Counted from the stretch's first letter, positions 43,743 through 53,667 are shown. The stretch is 64,000 nucleotides of DNA from Pontibacter pudoricolor (GCF_010092985.1 NZ_CP048106.1:3944001-4008000); one strand, 5' to 3'. Numbers and translations are program-made. The notes: generated from the letters alone by a model not told the origin.

Positions 43743-45146
43743 ATGAAAAAGGTACTTTTGGCTGCCGCAACCTTGCTGGCAGGGCAGGTTACCGCGCTTG
43801 CGCAGTCTGAGAGCAGCAGTTACTCGGTGGTGAGCCGTGGCGGTGTGCAGAACACATTTGTGCACGACTACCAGGCAATCGGTATAAACCCGGCTAACCT
43901 TGGCCGCAGCACATCGCTGGTTTCGTTTACAGTGGCCGAATTTGGGGCGTTCTATAGTTCGCAGGCGTTTACCCGCAAAACCCTGAAAAGCGCTATGAAG
44001 CTTGCTTCTGATACTTCTATCGGCATGGAAGAACGTATGGAGCTTGCGCGCGCCTTTACCAGCGACAATGTGCTTAACCTGGGTGCGGATGTAAATACCC
44101 TGGCTATTTCGGTGAGTGTGCCTAAAATTGGTGGTTTTGCAGTCAGCAACAGGCAGCGTATGCTGGGCCACGCCGGCTTTAACAAAAACTTTTCGGAGCT
44201 GCTCTTCCTAGGCCAGGATGCATCCATGTTTAGCGAAGTAAAGCCTGATGAAACACTTTTCGTTTCCGATATCTTTGATGGTTCTGAAATTAAGATGTCG
44301 TGGGTAAATGAGTGGAACTTTGCCTATGGCCGCAAGATCATGGAACTCCCTTTAGTCAACATCTACGGTGGTTTCGGGTACAAATACATGCAGGGCCTGG
44401 GTTTGTATGAGTTCAGTGCAAAAGATGGTAAAGTAAAAGCTTACAATGCCTTCTCGCCAATACTGGATGCCAACTACGACGATTACCTGGATGATCCGAA
44501 GTTTAATTACGACAGCGCCGACGGTTTACTGAACCCGGTTGGCCGCGGTCACGGTGTGGACCTGGGCCTGTCTGCCGAGATCATCAAAATTGTGAAAGTA
44601 AGCGCTTCTGTAACCGACCTTGGTAACATTAAGTGGACGGAGAACCTGCTGGAAGGACAGGACAAAGGCTTTACGCTGGAGCAAATGGCAGAAGACGGTG
44701 CAAATAATAATGATTTCTGGAAAGATGCCGGCAAAATGGCACGGGCTATAGTTGACAGTGCCCTGGTGTTTACCCCGGTAAGCGAAATGAAAGTAAACCT
44801 GCCAACCCGTTTCCGTTTTGGTGCAGGCGTTAAAATAGGGCAGCGTGTAGAAGTTGGTGTAGATTACGTAGCGCCGCTAAACAAAGCACCAGGCAACATC
44901 GCTTCAGACTTCGTGGGCTTAGGTATCGACTTTTCTCCAATCCCGGTATTCCGTTTAAGCTCTGGTGTGTCGTCTGGCGCCGGCGATAAACTGAACATAC
45001 CGTTTGGCTTTGCGATCACATCTCCGGTTTACGAGTTTGGTATTGGTATGCGCGACGTTACAGCTCCGTTTACTAAAAATAACCCGGGAGCATCGTTTGC
45101 GATGGGCTTCCTGAGATTCAAGATCGGGAAACCACAGATCATCTAA
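43743..45146 (+). CDS. Outer-membrane beta-barrel protein, DUF5723-like
   Basis: 467 aa with a signal peptide (cleavage near ALAQ) and a beta-strand pattern throughout, consistent with a FadL/PorV-like outer-membrane barrel. The segment AIGINPANLGR near the N-terminus is typical of these Bacteroidota proteins, and the last residues form an amphipathic strand. The best family guess is DUF5723; function is unknown, perhaps a porin or a component of outer-membrane assembly. A terminator shared with the next convergent gene follows. Confidence 0.8.
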   Translation: MKKVLLAAATLLAGQVTALAQSESSSYSVVSRGGVQNTFVHDYQAIGINPANLGRSTSLVSFTVAEFGAFYSSQAFTRKTLKSAMKLASDTSIGMEERMELARAFTSDNVLNLGADVNTLAISVSVPKIGGFAVSNRQRMLGHAGFNKNFSELLFLGQDASMFSEVKPDETLFVSDIFDGSEIKMSWVNEWNFAYGRKIMELPLVNIYGGFGYKYMQGLGLYEFSAKDGKVKAYNAFSPILDANYDDYLDDPKFNYDSADGLLNPVGRGHGVDLGLSAEIIKIVKVSASVTDLGNIKWTENLLEGQDKGFTLEQMAEDGANNNDFWKDAGKMARAIVDSALVFTPVSEMKVNLPTRFRFGAGVKIGQRVEVGVDYVAPLNKAPGNIASDFVGLGIDFSPIPVFRLSSGVSSGAGDKLNIPFGFAITSPVYEFGIGMRDVTAPFTKNNPGASFAMGFLRFKIGKPQII

Positions 45147-45167
45147 AGTAAACTATAGTTTATAGTT

Positions 45168-45212
45168 AAACAGAAAGGCCAGCCTTAACCGGGCCGGCCT
45201 TTCTGTTTTATA
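45168..45212. terminator. Intrinsic terminator between convergent genes
   Basis: A 13-bp perfect stem (AAACAGAAAGGCC at 45168-45180; complement 45196-45208). An exact AACTATAGTT (45151-45160) lies just before it. Confidence 0.88.
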
Positions 45213-45223
45213 GTTGGCGGTTA

Positions 45224-46348
45224 TTATCTTTTTACATCCTGCACAAAGTTTGGTAACCCGAGGTCACTTTTCCTGCCTGCCAGTTTAAAACCATTGTCTT
45301 TGTATTGTACGGCTTTGCCTTTTGCATTCGGGTTAAAGATCACGCCCAGGTGCAGGTTGTCTTTGCGGGCTGCGTAAATCCTGCCATCGGGGCCAAGCTG
45401 CAGTGCGCCTATAGTTGGACTGCCGGATGTTGCAACTATAGTTGCCGATTTAATGATCTCTTCCGGGCCGCCGGCTCTCAGGTCAAACTGCACGATCTGG
45501 CCTTTGCCGGTTCCTTTGTTGTTGGTGGTGCCGTATAGTTTGCTGCCATCCGGGGAAAAAGCAATGCCGTACGCTTCCGAGAAACCTTTAAACAGAATAG
45601 GGTCAGATACTTTACCGGTGCTGCGGTCAAATTTCATGAGCTCAAAGTTACTGTTGTCGTTCCAGAGGGCTGCTGCCAGTTTCGTGCCATCCGGAGATGG
45701 CTTCAGATATCCGATAGCTTTGCGGTTCGAGCCACCATGCACCGTGCCCGCATTGCTCATAACAGGCATGGTTTCTACTCCGTTTTCTGAAACCAGGTAA
45801 GACAAATAGGCATTGCTGTTCCAGCGGTGCGCTATAACCCACCAGTCTTTGCCGTTGCTGTGGCGAACAGCGGTCAGTTTCTCGGTGGTTGGCGCGATCA
45901 TAAACGTATTTTTAAACACAAGATCACCGTTGCCTCCATCCTTGCTCATATCCACTATACTATAGCGCAAGCCATCAGACTGTGCCTGAATATCGGTGGT
46001 AAAAATGTAATAGATAGTTTCGGAGCCCGGTTTAGGAACTATAAGCGCCGACTGTGTGGATGAATTTCCGCCCAGCAAACCGTTGCCGTTAGGCATTACT
46101 TTGTGATTGCGGTTCCAGACCGTAATGCCGTTGGTATAAAAAAGCAGGTTGCCGTTTTTGTCAGAAATAGTGGCGCTGCCTTCTTCTGTTATCAGTCTGC
46201 CGTTGGTTACTGCTACAGCCGAGTCGCCATTAAACGAGATGCCGGCACTTTTGCCAAAGTACCAGTTGTTTTGTTCGCCTTGTGCCTGTGCAGCTATAGT
46301 TGCGCAGCAAAGTAAAAAAGCTGTTGCCAGGTATTTTAATCTGATCAT
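45224..46348 (-). CDS. Secreted beta-propeller-like protein
   Basis: 374 aa with a signal peptide (AAQAQ cleavage). The start at 46348 is chosen over an upstream ATG (46411) because it gives a normal signal. The mature part begins NNWYFGKSAGISFNGDSAVAV, the opening of a domain found at the N-terminus of many large Bacteroidota surface proteins. It then shows propeller-like repeats (LKPSPDGTKLAAALW, IAFSPDGSKLYGTTNN, LQLGPDGRIYAARKD). No C-terminal T9SS signal is present, so it probably stays in the periplasm. Function unknown. Confidence 0.82.
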   Translation of the reverse strand: MIRLKYLATAFLLCCATIAAQAQGEQNNWYFGKSAGISFNGDSAVAVTNGRLITEEGSATISDKNGNLLFYTNGITVWNRNHKVMPNGNGLLGGNSSTQSALIVPKPGSETIYYIFTTDIQAQSDGLRYSIVDMSKDGGNGDLVFKNTFMIAPTTEKLTAVRHSNGKDWWVIAHRWNSNAYLSYLVSENGVETMPVMSNAGTVHGGSNRKAIGYLKPSPDGTKLAAALWNDNSNFELMKFDRSTGKVSDPILFKGFSEAYGIAFSPDGSKLYGTTNNKGTGKGQIVQFDLRAGGPEEIIKSATIVATSGSPTIGALQLGPDGRIYAARKDNLHLGVIFNPNAKGKAVQYKDNGFKLAGRKSDLGLPNFVQDVKR

Positions 46349-46409
46349 GTGAGGTATGCGTTTTTTGCTATAACGTGGCAGTTGCAAACGTAGTGCCAGA
46401 ATCAGAAAC

Positions 46410-46444
46410 AAAAAAGGACAAGCGTAATGCCTGTCCTTTTTTGT
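46410..46444. terminator. Intrinsic terminator after the small lipoprotein gene
   Basis: An 11-bp stem (AAAAAAGGACA at 46410-46420; complement 46432-46442) with an 11-base loop. Confidence 0.85.
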
Positions 46445-46462
46445 GATTAATAACCTATTGGG

Positions 46463-46702
46463 TTATTTAATGCTGTCGCCGGAAGAGGCGTTGTCGTCTC
46501 CTATGGCTTCGTTCACATATTGCGTAGTGTCATCAGCACCTGTGCCGGGCAAGTCACCGGAACCTTCCACGCCGGTTTCCTGTGTGTTGCCGGTGGTGCT
46601 TTCAGGTGGCATATCCGAGTTTTCGCCGGTCTCACCACACGATGCCAGCAGCATAGTTGATGTGATGAAGGCGGCAGCTATTACGTTTGTTTTCTTATTC
46701 AT
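46463..46702 (-). CDS. Small acidic lipoprotein
   Basis: 79 aa with a lipoprotein signal (LLASC) and an acidic, Ser/Thr/Gly-rich, probably disordered tail (ENSDMPPESTTGNTQETGVE...). No domain is seen. The next upstream gene on the same strand encodes a similar short acidic lipoprotein, 35 bases away, so the two are likely co-transcribed and may descend from one another. Function unknown. Confidence 0.72.
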   Translation of the reverse strand: MNKKTNVIAAAFITSTMLLASCGETGENSDMPPESTTGNTQETGVEGSGDLPGTGADDTTQYVNEAIGDDNASSGDSIK

Positions 46703-46737
46703 AGTACTTCGTGTTACGTGTTTGTTATAGCATTGGG

Positions 46738-46929
46738 CTACATGGTAGCAGTTGTATCTTCCAGCGTAATAGTATCTCCTGACATATTATTGTCCGTGCT
46801 TCCATTGCTGATATGCTCGTTTTGAGTGGCATGATCGTCGCCTTCACCATTTCTTGTTCCACAGGAGGACAGCAGTACAGTAGCCCCACAAAAGATAAAT
46901 CCCATTAATATTACGCGCGCTGTTTTCAT
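46738..46929 (-). CDS. Small acidic lipoprotein
   Basis: 63 aa with a lipoprotein signal (LLSSC) and a polar tail rich in Asp, Asn, His and Thr (GEGDDHATQNEHISNGSTD). It is the likely first gene of a two-gene unit with the acidic lipoprotein at 46463-46702. There is no recognisable domain and function is unknown. Confidence 0.68.
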   Translation of the reverse strand: MKTARVILMGFIFCGATVLLSSCGTRNGEGDDHATQNEHISNGSTDNNMSGDTITLEDTTATM

Positions 46930-47043
46930 AGTTTTATTGCGTTTGATGATGTCTGTTGTACGTCGGGAGCGGGCGGATAGGTTATAGTTTCAGGGACGCT
47001 GCAGTATAGTTAACTGATTGATCCGCTAACTTTTAAACTATAG

Positions 47044-48663
47044 TTAGTGCTGGAGTTCGGGTTCGGCTTCTGTAATTTTCTGCAGTTCAGGATATAAGGA
47101 GATCAGCTTGAGCAATACGCCGTTGGTCCAGCCAAAACCATCCTGGTTGGGGTACTCTCCGCCACCAGCCGGCAAGTCCAGGTTTTCGACGTTATATTTC
47201 TCCATCAGCTTTCCGGTTGTCTGGTACACGTCGGTGTTGAGCTGCACCCAGTTGGTAGCTATAGTTGCTGCTTCGTCGGTAAAGCCATAGTTGCGGAGCG
47301 CCTGTATCGTCATCCATTGCAGTGGTGCCCAGCCGTTTGGTGCGTCCCATTGCTGTCCGCTCTGGTTTAACGTAGTTACCGCTCCGCCCGGGCTTATAAA
47401 ATCAGCTTTGATCTTTTGCGCCACAGCTTTAGCCTGTTTGCGCTTTACCATGTTAAAATAGAGCGGGTAAACTGCAGCCAGCGAAGGAATGTTGGTCGTA
47501 GCCTTGGTTCTATAGTTATAGTCGTAAAAGAAATCGTGTTCAGCGTTCCAGTTGTATTTCAAAACCGCATCGCGTCGGGCTTTTGCCAGTTTTTCGTATT
47601 TGCGTGCTTCTGCTTTGTTACCGGACAGAACGGCCATTTCCTGTAAGGTTAGCTCCATGTGGTAAAGCAGCGCGTTCAGGTCTACAGGTATAATGCTGGT
47701 GGTTTGTATCGTGCTGAGATCCTTTCCATCAGCAAACCAGCGCGTACTAAAATCCCAGCCAGATTCGGCGGCGGCTCTTATGTCGCGGTAAATTTCTTCA
47801 GGTACTCTGCCGGAGTTTTTGGCCAGTTCCACATCCTCCAGGTAAGATTCGGGGCGAGGTTGCGGATTGTCGTCCCAGTAGCGGTTGAGGATGCTACCAT
47901 CGGGCATTAAAACCACCCGGCGATGCGCAGGGTTGGCAATAGTAAGGTTTTCGGCGCCATCCATCCAGAAGGCATATTCCTTTGTCAGAGCAGAACTATA
48001 GTTTAGCAACACATTGCGGCCTTTTTGCTGTGCCAGAACGCGTAGCATAAGGGCATAAAATGGTGGTTGCGAGCGGCTGAGGTAATAGGTCCGGTTGCCG
48101 TTCGGTATGTGGCCTATCGTTTGAATAAGGTGCGTAAAGTTATCGACCATGCTCTGGATCAGCTCCGTTCTTCCGCTTGCCTGCAGGCCCAGCATGGTAA
48201 AGAAGCTATCCCAGTAATAGATTTCTCTAAAACGGCCTCCGGGCACAACATAGGCATGTGGCAGAACTATAAGCGAGCCGCTATTGTCACCGGGTTGCCG
48301 GGTAAGTTCCGTCCAGAGGCGCTCTATGTGTTCAACTATAGTATGCAACTCGTTGGTTGTAAAGCTGGTATCGGGCTGCTGTGGCAACCTGAAATGCTGT
48401 AGAACAAATGCCTTTAATTCAAAGCCGGGTTGCTGCTTTTGCTGTTCGTAAGCCTGTAAGATATGCTTGGGATCGGACAGCGGGACACAATCCGGGAAGG
48501 TCTTGGAATCGGGGAAAACGCGTTGCACTTGCACCTGCTCAAACAACTTACCCAGGTCTTGTGCAGGGTAGTATAGTTGCTGCGCCTGAGCAGGCTGCAG
48601 GGTGAGGCTAAAAGGCAAAACCAGTAAAAGGTATAGTTTCAGGATATAACCGGTTTGCTTCAT
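47044..48663 (-). CDS. treA: Periplasmic trehalase
   Basis: Glycoside hydrolase family 37 enzyme that splits trehalose into two glucose molecules; a signal peptide (QPAQAQ) directs it to the periplasm. Both trehalase signatures are visible: PGGRFREIYYWDSFFTMLGL and QWDAPNGWAP, plus the Gly-rich C-terminal AGGGEYPNQDGFGWTNGV. 539 aa is normal. The stop codon (TTA at 47044-47046 on the plus strand) overlaps an exact AACTATAGTT (47036-47045). It has no transporter or regulator next to it. Confidence 0.95.
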   Translation of the reverse strand: MKQTGYILKLYLLLVLPFSLTLQPAQAQQLYYPAQDLGKLFEQVQVQRVFPDSKTFPDCVPLSDPKHILQAYEQQKQQPGFELKAFVLQHFRLPQQPDTSFTTNELHTIVEHIERLWTELTRQPGDNSGSLIVLPHAYVVPGGRFREIYYWDSFFTMLGLQASGRTELIQSMVDNFTHLIQTIGHIPNGNRTYYLSRSQPPFYALMLRVLAQQKGRNVLLNYSSALTKEYAFWMDGAENLTIANPAHRRVVLMPDGSILNRYWDDNPQPRPESYLEDVELAKNSGRVPEEIYRDIRAAAESGWDFSTRWFADGKDLSTIQTTSIIPVDLNALLYHMELTLQEMAVLSGNKAEARKYEKLAKARRDAVLKYNWNAEHDFFYDYNYRTKATTNIPSLAAVYPLYFNMVKRKQAKAVAQKIKADFISPGGAVTTLNQSGQQWDAPNGWAPLQWMTIQALRNYGFTDEAATIATNWVQLNTDVYQTTGKLMEKYNVENLDLPAGGGEYPNQDGFGWTNGVLLKLISLYPELQKITEAEPELQH

Positions 48664-48729
48664 GCTGCGCTGAAATTAACAAAACATTAATCTCCTTTTA
48701 CGCAGACCTGAAGCAAGCCGGCAAGTATA

Positions 48730-49125
48730 CTACCGGAAAGGGTATTGCACAAATGATTCCTGTCCCATCGACTCTTTTTCGTACCTGGCTACAGCAAATT
48801 CCTGAAATTGTGCTTCAAAATTCTGATCACCGGCAAATACCTTATCGGGCACGGGGCTGCCTTCTAAGAAAAAGTAAACTTTTGTATTGCCATATTTGGT
48901 GTGGGGCATAAACTCTCCGTACTGTTGCATCTGCTGCCACAAGGTATCGGCCACCGTTACGGCATACACCCTGACGATAGGACCGGTGTTGTTCTCATTC
49001 CTGTAAAATGCTACTTCTTTAAAATCTCCCTCCAGGTCATCAACACTGGGCAGCGAAAATGAATCGTAAATAAACCAGCCTACCAGTACAAAAGAGGCAA
49101 GTATAAGAATGTGTTTTAACTTCAT
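48730..49125 (-). CDS. Membrane-anchored small protein of unknown function
   Basis: 131 aa with an N-terminal hydrophobic anchor or signal (HILILASFVLVGWFIYDSF) and a polar domain with mixed beta/alpha character (GPIVRVYAVTVADTLWQQMQ, KYGNTKVYFFLEGS). I recognise no family. It is upstream of treA on the same strand, 66 bases away, and could be co-transcribed with it. Confidence 0.65.
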   Translation of the reverse strand: MKLKHILILASFVLVGWFIYDSFSLPSVDDLEGDFKEVAFYRNENNTGPIVRVYAVTVADTLWQQMQQYGEFMPHTKYGNTKVYFFLEGSPVPDKVFAGDQNFEAQFQEFAVARYEKESMGQESFVQYPFR

Positions 49126-49347
49126 GAAACTCTGTAATATATTTTGGCAAAGTTACTCAGGTTTATCGTCCGGAGTGCTATTATTTATAGTTGTTTGGGC
49201 TGTTACCTGTATGCTACAACAACTATAGGTTCATTATGTTGGCGGTTATTTTAGATAAGCTACGCCTTACCCAAAAGTGGGTATTGTATAAATGCTATAT
49301 TAACATGAACTTTGCAGGATACTTATCTATAACCACAAAATAGAACA

Positions 49348-50151
49348 ATGAAATTAAACCTTACCAGTAAATTCCTGAGCCTGTTTGTAGTAGCAGCGCT
49401 TACCCTTACATCGTGTGGCAGCGATGATGACCCACAGCCGAATAACGGCGATCAAACTGCTTGTAAAGTAACTGCTATGTCTATAGAGACTATGTTTGGT
49501 AGTTTTGAAGGCACTGCAGTTTACAACGCTGATGGAAAAATCAGTAAAGTGATGAATGCTGAAGATGAGACAAGCTATACTTTGTTTAAATATGACAGCC
49601 AAAGCCGACTTGTGAGAGAAGAAGAGTATGAGCAAGACGAATTAATATACTATACTGAGTACAGCTATACGAATGGCAACATAACGATGGCAGAATGGTT
49701 CTATGCTGACGATGAGCCGGACGGATATATGACTGTGAAGTATGACGGCAGTAACCGTGTTACTGAAGTTAAAGAGTTTTATGAGGGAGAAGATTTTGAA
49801 GGAGAAGTAACTGAAACTGTTTATACAACTAAGCATACTTACAATAGCCAGGGCAATGTAACTAAAACGGTGTATTTTACTGATGAGGTTGAAGATATGG
49901 CAGTCACTTATGAAAGCTACGATAATAAGATCAACATTGCTGCTGCTATGAAAGGTAACTTTGATCCTTGGTCTGGTAATAGCAAGAATAATCCTTTGAA
50001 AGCTACCACAACATTTATTGTTGAAGGTGAGTCACAAACAATCGCATCTACCTATACTTATGTATATAATGACAATAATCTGCCAACAAAAATTACGATA
50101 ACCACACCGATTGGTAGTTTTATAAGCAACTTCACATACCAGTGTAAATAA
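49348..50151 (+). CDS. Lipoprotein with YD/RHS-like repeats
   Basis: 267-aa lipoprotein: the signal ends in TSC, followed by the acidic GSDDDPQPNNGD linker common in Bacteroidota surface lipoproteins. The body shows short repeated beta-hairpin units such as LFKYDSQSRLVREEEY, VKYDGSNRVTEVKEF and KHTYNSQGNVTKTVYF, similar to YD (RHS-like) repeats or DUF4595. The role is unknown; it may be a surface-exposed binding protein. It is AT-richer than neighbouring housekeeping genes and has few CTATAG motifs. Confidence 0.78.
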   Translation: MKLNLTSKFLSLFVVAALTLTSCGSDDDPQPNNGDQTACKVTAMSIETMFGSFEGTAVYNADGKISKVMNAEDETSYTLFKYDSQSRLVREEEYEQDELIYYTEYSYTNGNITMAEWFYADDEPDGYMTVKYDGSNRVTEVKEFYEGEDFEGEVTETVYTTKHTYNSQGNVTKTVYFTDEVEDMAVTYESYDNKINIAAAMKGNFDPWSGNSKNNPLKATTTFIVEGESQTIASTYTYVYNDNNLPTKITITTPIGSFISNFTYQCK

Positions 50152-50190
50152 GCCTTACCCCAATACCTAAACCCTCTGTAATTACGAAAG

Positions 50191-50217
50191 CGGGCTTCTT
50201 CGGAAGTCCGTTTTTGT
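50191..50217. terminator. Intrinsic terminator between convergent genes
   Basis: An 8-bp stem (CGGGCTTC at 50191-50198 and GAAGTCCG at 50203-50210, one G-T pair) with loop TTCG-like, followed by TTTTTGTTT. Confidence 0.85.
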
Positions 50218-50775
50218 TTAACAGTGGTTTTGTCGCTTGCCTGTTACCAGCTTTATAATAGAAGTAACTACTATAGTTGCCATGGCAGGTAAGCCTACCC
50301 AAACCAGTTCGCTTTTTATTACGCGCCAGCCCCACTCGCTAAAAAAGTTGCCAACACCAATAGGGGAGACCTGTATCGGGCGCCAGGGCAGAAAATAACG
50401 TGTATTGTCAAATGGGGCAAATACAGCTACGCCTAATCCACCATTTGTTAAGGCATCCAGTAAACTATGCGAAGCAGTGCACAGCGTAAAGAACAGAATA
50501 AACAGCAGCCCTTGCTTAGAGATGAGTTTTACACTTCTGTAGAAAAGCGTTGTAACTATAACTCCGAGCAGAGCAGCAAAAACCAGTGAGTGTGAGAAGC
50601 CTCTGTGCCCGAATAGGTGCTCATATGGCACACCAAATTTAAACATCACCACATCTGCATCCGGAACTATAGTACAGGCTACCCCCAGTAACCAGAATTT
50701 AGGAGTTGTATAGTTGCCAGGATAGATCTTGCCTATAGTTGCTGCTGCCAAAGCATGTGCGAAAGCTGATGCCAT
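50218..50775 (-). CDS. Membrane-bound metal-dependent hydrolase (YdjM/DUF457 family)
   Basis: 185-aa membrane protein with four to five hydrophobic segments. Family markers are the N-terminal ASAFAHALAAATIG, the acidic PDADVVMF and the His-rich HRGFSHSLVFAALLG, then SHSLLDALTNGG, which supply the putative metal ligands. The family is linked to the LexA-regulated YdjM protein, but its reaction is not known. Located alone upstream of the methylmalonyl-CoA mutase operon and separated from it by a terminator. Confidence 0.88.
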   Translation of the reverse strand: MASAFAHALAAATIGKIYPGNYTTPKFWLLGVACTIVPDADVVMFKFGVPYEHLFGHRGFSHSLVFAALLGVIVTTLFYRSVKLISKQGLLFILFFTLCTASHSLLDALTNGGLGVAVFAPFDNTRYFLPWRPIQVSPIGVGNFFSEWGWRVIKSELVWVGLPAMATIVVTSIIKLVTGKRQNHC

Positions 50776-50859
50776 TTAATATCTGAATGTGATTGAGTAT
50801 TGAAGTTAAGAAGAATTAACAATTCTGGCGTGGAGCTTAGCTTCGCGCCAGAAAAACAA

Positions 50860-50896
50860 AAAGCCGCAGTTGAACTGAATCAACTGCGGCTTTCTT
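50860..50896 (-). terminator. Intrinsic terminator of the methylmalonyl-CoA mutase operon
   Basis: A 14-bp perfect stem (AAAGCCGCAGTTGA at 50860-50873; complement 50880-50893) with a 6-base loop. On the minus strand it follows the mutB stop codon and leads into a T-rich run (GTTTTTC). Confidence 0.9.
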
Positions 50897-50927
50897 CAAA
50901 TTCTATAACTCTCTAATTTTCCAGCTC

Positions 50928-53066
50928 CTAAACTTCAGAGATCAGCTTCTCCAGAATATTCTGTGCTGCTACCGAGATGATAGTTCCCGGGCCAAACACA
51001 CCGGCTGCGCCGGCTTTAAAGAGGTAATCATAATCCTGTGCCGGAATAACGCCACCAACTATAACCATAATATCACTGCGGTCGAGTTTGTGGAGTTCTT
51101 CTATTAACTGGGGAACCAGTGTTTTGTGGCCGGCTGCCAATGAAGACACACCCACCACGTGCACGTCGTTCTCTGCGGCTTGCATGGCTACTTCGGCTGG
51201 TGTCTGGAACAGTGGCCCTATGTCCACGTCAAAGCCAAGGTCGGCGAAGGAGGTGGCAATTACTTTGGAGCCGCGGTCGTGTCCGTCCTGGCCCATTTTA
51301 GCCACCATAATGCGTGGTCGGCGGCCTTCCAGTTCTTCAAACTGATCAGCTAAGTTTTTAGCGCGTTCAAAGTTTTCGTCGTCGGTTATTTCTGCTGAGT
51401 ACACTCCTGATATAGCTCTGATTACTGCTTTATGTCTGCCGTACACCTTTTCCAGTGCGTCGGAAATCTCGCCTAATGTAGCGCGGTGGCGAGCTGCTTC
51501 TACCGCCAGGTCCAGTAAGTTGCCTTCCCCGGTCTCAGCGGCATTGGTTAAGGCTTTTAAGGCATTGGCAACAGCGGCTGCATCGCGTTTTTCTTTTACG
51601 CTTGCCAATCGGCGCAGCTGCGATTCACGCACAGCTGTGTTATCAATATCCAGGATGTCGATTTCCTGTATCTGGTTCGGTTTATACTTGTTTACACCAA
51701 CTATAATGTCTTTGCCGGAGTCGATGCGGGCTTGTTTGCGGGCAGCGGCTTCTTCGATGCGCATTTTCGGCAAACCGGTCTCAATCGCTTTTGCCATGCC
51801 ACCCAGTTCTTCTACTTCTTCAATCAGTGCCCAGGCTTTTTGTGCCAGCTCGTGCGTCAGGGCTTCCACGTAATAGGAGCCACCCCACGGGTCAACTACT
51901 TTGGTAATGTTAGTTTCCTGTTGCAGGTAGATCTGTGTGTTACGGGCTATACGTGCCGAGAAGTCTGTTGGCAGGGCAATGGCTTCGTCCAGGGCGTTAG
52001 TGTGCAAGCTTTGTGTACCGCCAAGAGCAGCCGCCAAGGCTTCTACGCAGGTGCGTGTTACGTTATTGAACGGATCCTGCTCGGTTAAGCTCCAGCCAGA
52101 TGTCTGGCAATGCGTTCTTAAGGCTAAGGATTTTGGATTCTTCGGGTTGAATTGCTTGATGATTTTTGCCCACAGCATACGGGCCGCGCGCATCTTGGCG
52201 ATTTCCATAAAGTGGTTCATGCCGATGGCCCAGAAGAACGACAGACGTGGTGCGAAATCATCAATGTCCATGCCTGCCTGCAAGCCGGTGCGCACATATT
52301 CCAGACCATCCGCCAGGGTATAAGCCAGCTCTATATCGGCGGTGGCGCCGGCTTCCTGCATGTGGTAACCTGAAATGGAAATAGAGTTGAAGCGCGGCAT
52401 CTTTTTAGAACTATAGGCAAAGATGTCGGCAATGATCTTCATGCTTGGCTCCGGCGGGTAGATGTAGGTATTGCGCACCATAAACTCCTTCAGAATGTCG
52501 TTCTGGATCGTTCCGCTCAGTTGTTCCGGCTTTACGCCCTGTTCTTCGGCAGCCACAATATAAAACGCCATGATCGGTAACACCGCACCGTTCATCGTCA
52601 TCGAAACCGACATTTCGTTCAGCGGGATCTGATCGAAAAGGATCTTCATGTCTTCCACCGAATCGATAGCCACACCGGCCTTACCCACATCACCTACCAC
52701 GCGCGGGTGATCGGAGTCGTAGCCACGGTGCGTAGCCAGGTCAAACGCTACCGAAAGTCCTTTTTGCCCGCCTGCCAGGTTGCGACGATAAAAAGCATTA
52801 CTTTCCTCAGCGGTCGAGAAACCGGCATACTGGCGAATGGTCCAGGGCTTTTGCACATACATGGTGCTATATGGGCCGCGCAAATACGGTGGCAGGCCGG
52901 CAGCAAAATCGGTGTGCTCAAAGTGTGCGGCATCTTCCGACGTATAAAAGGTTTTTACCTTTATCTGCTCCGGTGTTTTCCAGACTTTAGCATCAGCAGG
53001 TGCTTCGTGCCCGTTCTCTGCCGCAGCTAAAGTTCGTATATCTATTTTCGAAAAGTCAGGCTTCAT
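50928..53066 (-). CDS. mutB: Methylmalonyl-CoA mutase, large (alpha) subunit
   Basis: Adenosylcobalamin-dependent enzyme that interconverts succinyl-CoA and (R)-methylmalonyl-CoA. 712 aa with the substrate-binding TIM-barrel domain ([41 protein letters not shown]) and the C-terminal cobalamin domain carrying the base-off motif D-x-H-x-x-G ([11 protein letters not shown]) and later VGGVIP. Last gene of a minus-strand operon mutA - NTF2-like - GNAT - mutB. The presumed accessory GTPase MeaB is 7 kb away and is frameshifted. In Bacteroidota this reaction is part of propionate or branched-chain metabolism. Confidence 0.97.
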   Translation of the reverse strand: MKPDFSKIDIRTLAAAENGHEAPADAKVWKTPEQIKVKTFYTSEDAAHFEHTDFAAGLPPYLRGPYSTMYVQKPWTIRQYAGFSTAEESNAFYRRNLAGGQKGLSVAFDLATHRGYDSDHPRVVGDVGKAGVAIDSVEDMKILFDQIPLNEMSVSMTMNGAVLPIMAFYIVAAEEQGVKPEQLSGTIQNDILKEFMVRNTYIYPPEPSMKIIADIFAYSSKKMPRFNSISISGYHMQEAGATADIELAYTLADGLEYVRTGLQAGMDIDDFAPRLSFFWAIGMNHFMEIAKMRAARMLWAKIIKQFNPKNPKSLALRTHCQTSGWSLTEQDPFNNVTRTCVEALAAALGGTQSLHTNALDEAIALPTDFSARIARNTQIYLQQETNITKVVDPWGGSYYVEALTHELAQKAWALIEEVEELGGMAKAIETGLPKMRIEEAAARKQARIDSGKDIIVGVNKYKPNQIQEIDILDIDNTAVRESQLRRLASVKEKRDAAAVANALKALTNAAETGEGNLLDLAVEAARHRATLGEISDALEKVYGRHKAVIRAISGVYSAEITDDENFERAKNLADQFEELEGRRPRIMVAKMGQDGHDRGSKVIATSFADLGFDVDIGPLFQTPAEVAMQAAENDVHVVGVSSLAAGHKTLVPQLIEELHKLDRSDIMVIVGGVIPAQDYDYLFKAGAAGVFGPGTIISVAAQNILEKLISEV

Positions 53067-53067
53067 T

Positions 53068-53100
53068 TTGTTAGTTATGAATTATGAATGACGAATTAAG
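53068..53100. repeat. Low-complexity tract before mutB
   Basis: GTTATGAATTATGAATGACG followed by AATTAAGAATTGG, of the ATTATGAATT type also seen at 24764-24793 and at the edges of the cassette at 38036-38452. Confidence 0.5.
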
Positions 53101-53175
53101 AATTGGAAATACATTCATGGTTCATCATCAACTAATCTTATCTCTACTTACTATTAACTTCTTTTTTAACTATAG

Positions 53176-53667
53176 TTAAGAAGCAAGGTCATAACGCTGT
53201 TCAATCAAAGGTTTGCCAAAGGCTATGGATGGTTTTTCTTCCGTTAACCTAAACCCATAGCGTTTGTACAAAGCGATGGCCGGTTCCTGTTCGTGCGTAG
53301 TCCAGAGATAAGAGGAAGTATAGCCCTTCTCTTTGTGGAACGCCATGAACAAATCCATCAGCTTTTTACCCAACCCTACACCCCGGTACTCCGGCTCTAT
53401 CAGAAAGAACCTTAACTGGGATGCATTGTCCGGGCGGTGCGTGAGGAGCAGAAAACCTACTATTTTGCCCTGATGTTCTGCCACCCACACCCTGTCCAGG
53501 TTCGGGTCATACTGGCTGTAAAACTCATGAAACCCCTGCGCCACATAGCTTTCAAACTCAATACCATAGTTACACTCGTGCTGATACAGGGTGCCATGGC
53601 GGTAAGTCACAAACCCGATGTCGCCGGGCTTTAAGGTTGTTCTGATCGTAATATCACTAAGTTGCAT
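53176..53667 (-). CDS. GNAT-family N-acetyltransferase
   Basis: 163-aa acetyltransferase. I use the ATG at 53667, since an upstream in-frame start at 53757 would run into the preceding gene without family support. Visible are the strand RVWVAEHQGKIVGFLLLTHR, the acetyl-CoA pyrophosphate loop YRGVGLGKKLMDLFM and EPAIALYKRYGFRLTEEKP near the end. The family pattern is MarR-associated GNAT-like, but the substrate is unknown. It lies between the two mutase subunit genes in the same orientation, so it is co-transcribed with them. The stop codon overlaps an exact AACTATAGTT (53168-53177). Confidence 0.88.
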   Translation of the reverse strand: MQLSDITIRTTLKPGDIGFVTYRHGTLYQHECNYGIEFESYVAQGFHEFYSQYDPNLDRVWVAEHQGKIVGFLLLTHRPDNASQLRFFLIEPEYRGVGLGKKLMDLFMAFHKEKGYTSSYLWTTHEQEPAIALYKRYGFRLTEEKPSIAFGKPLIEQRYDLAS

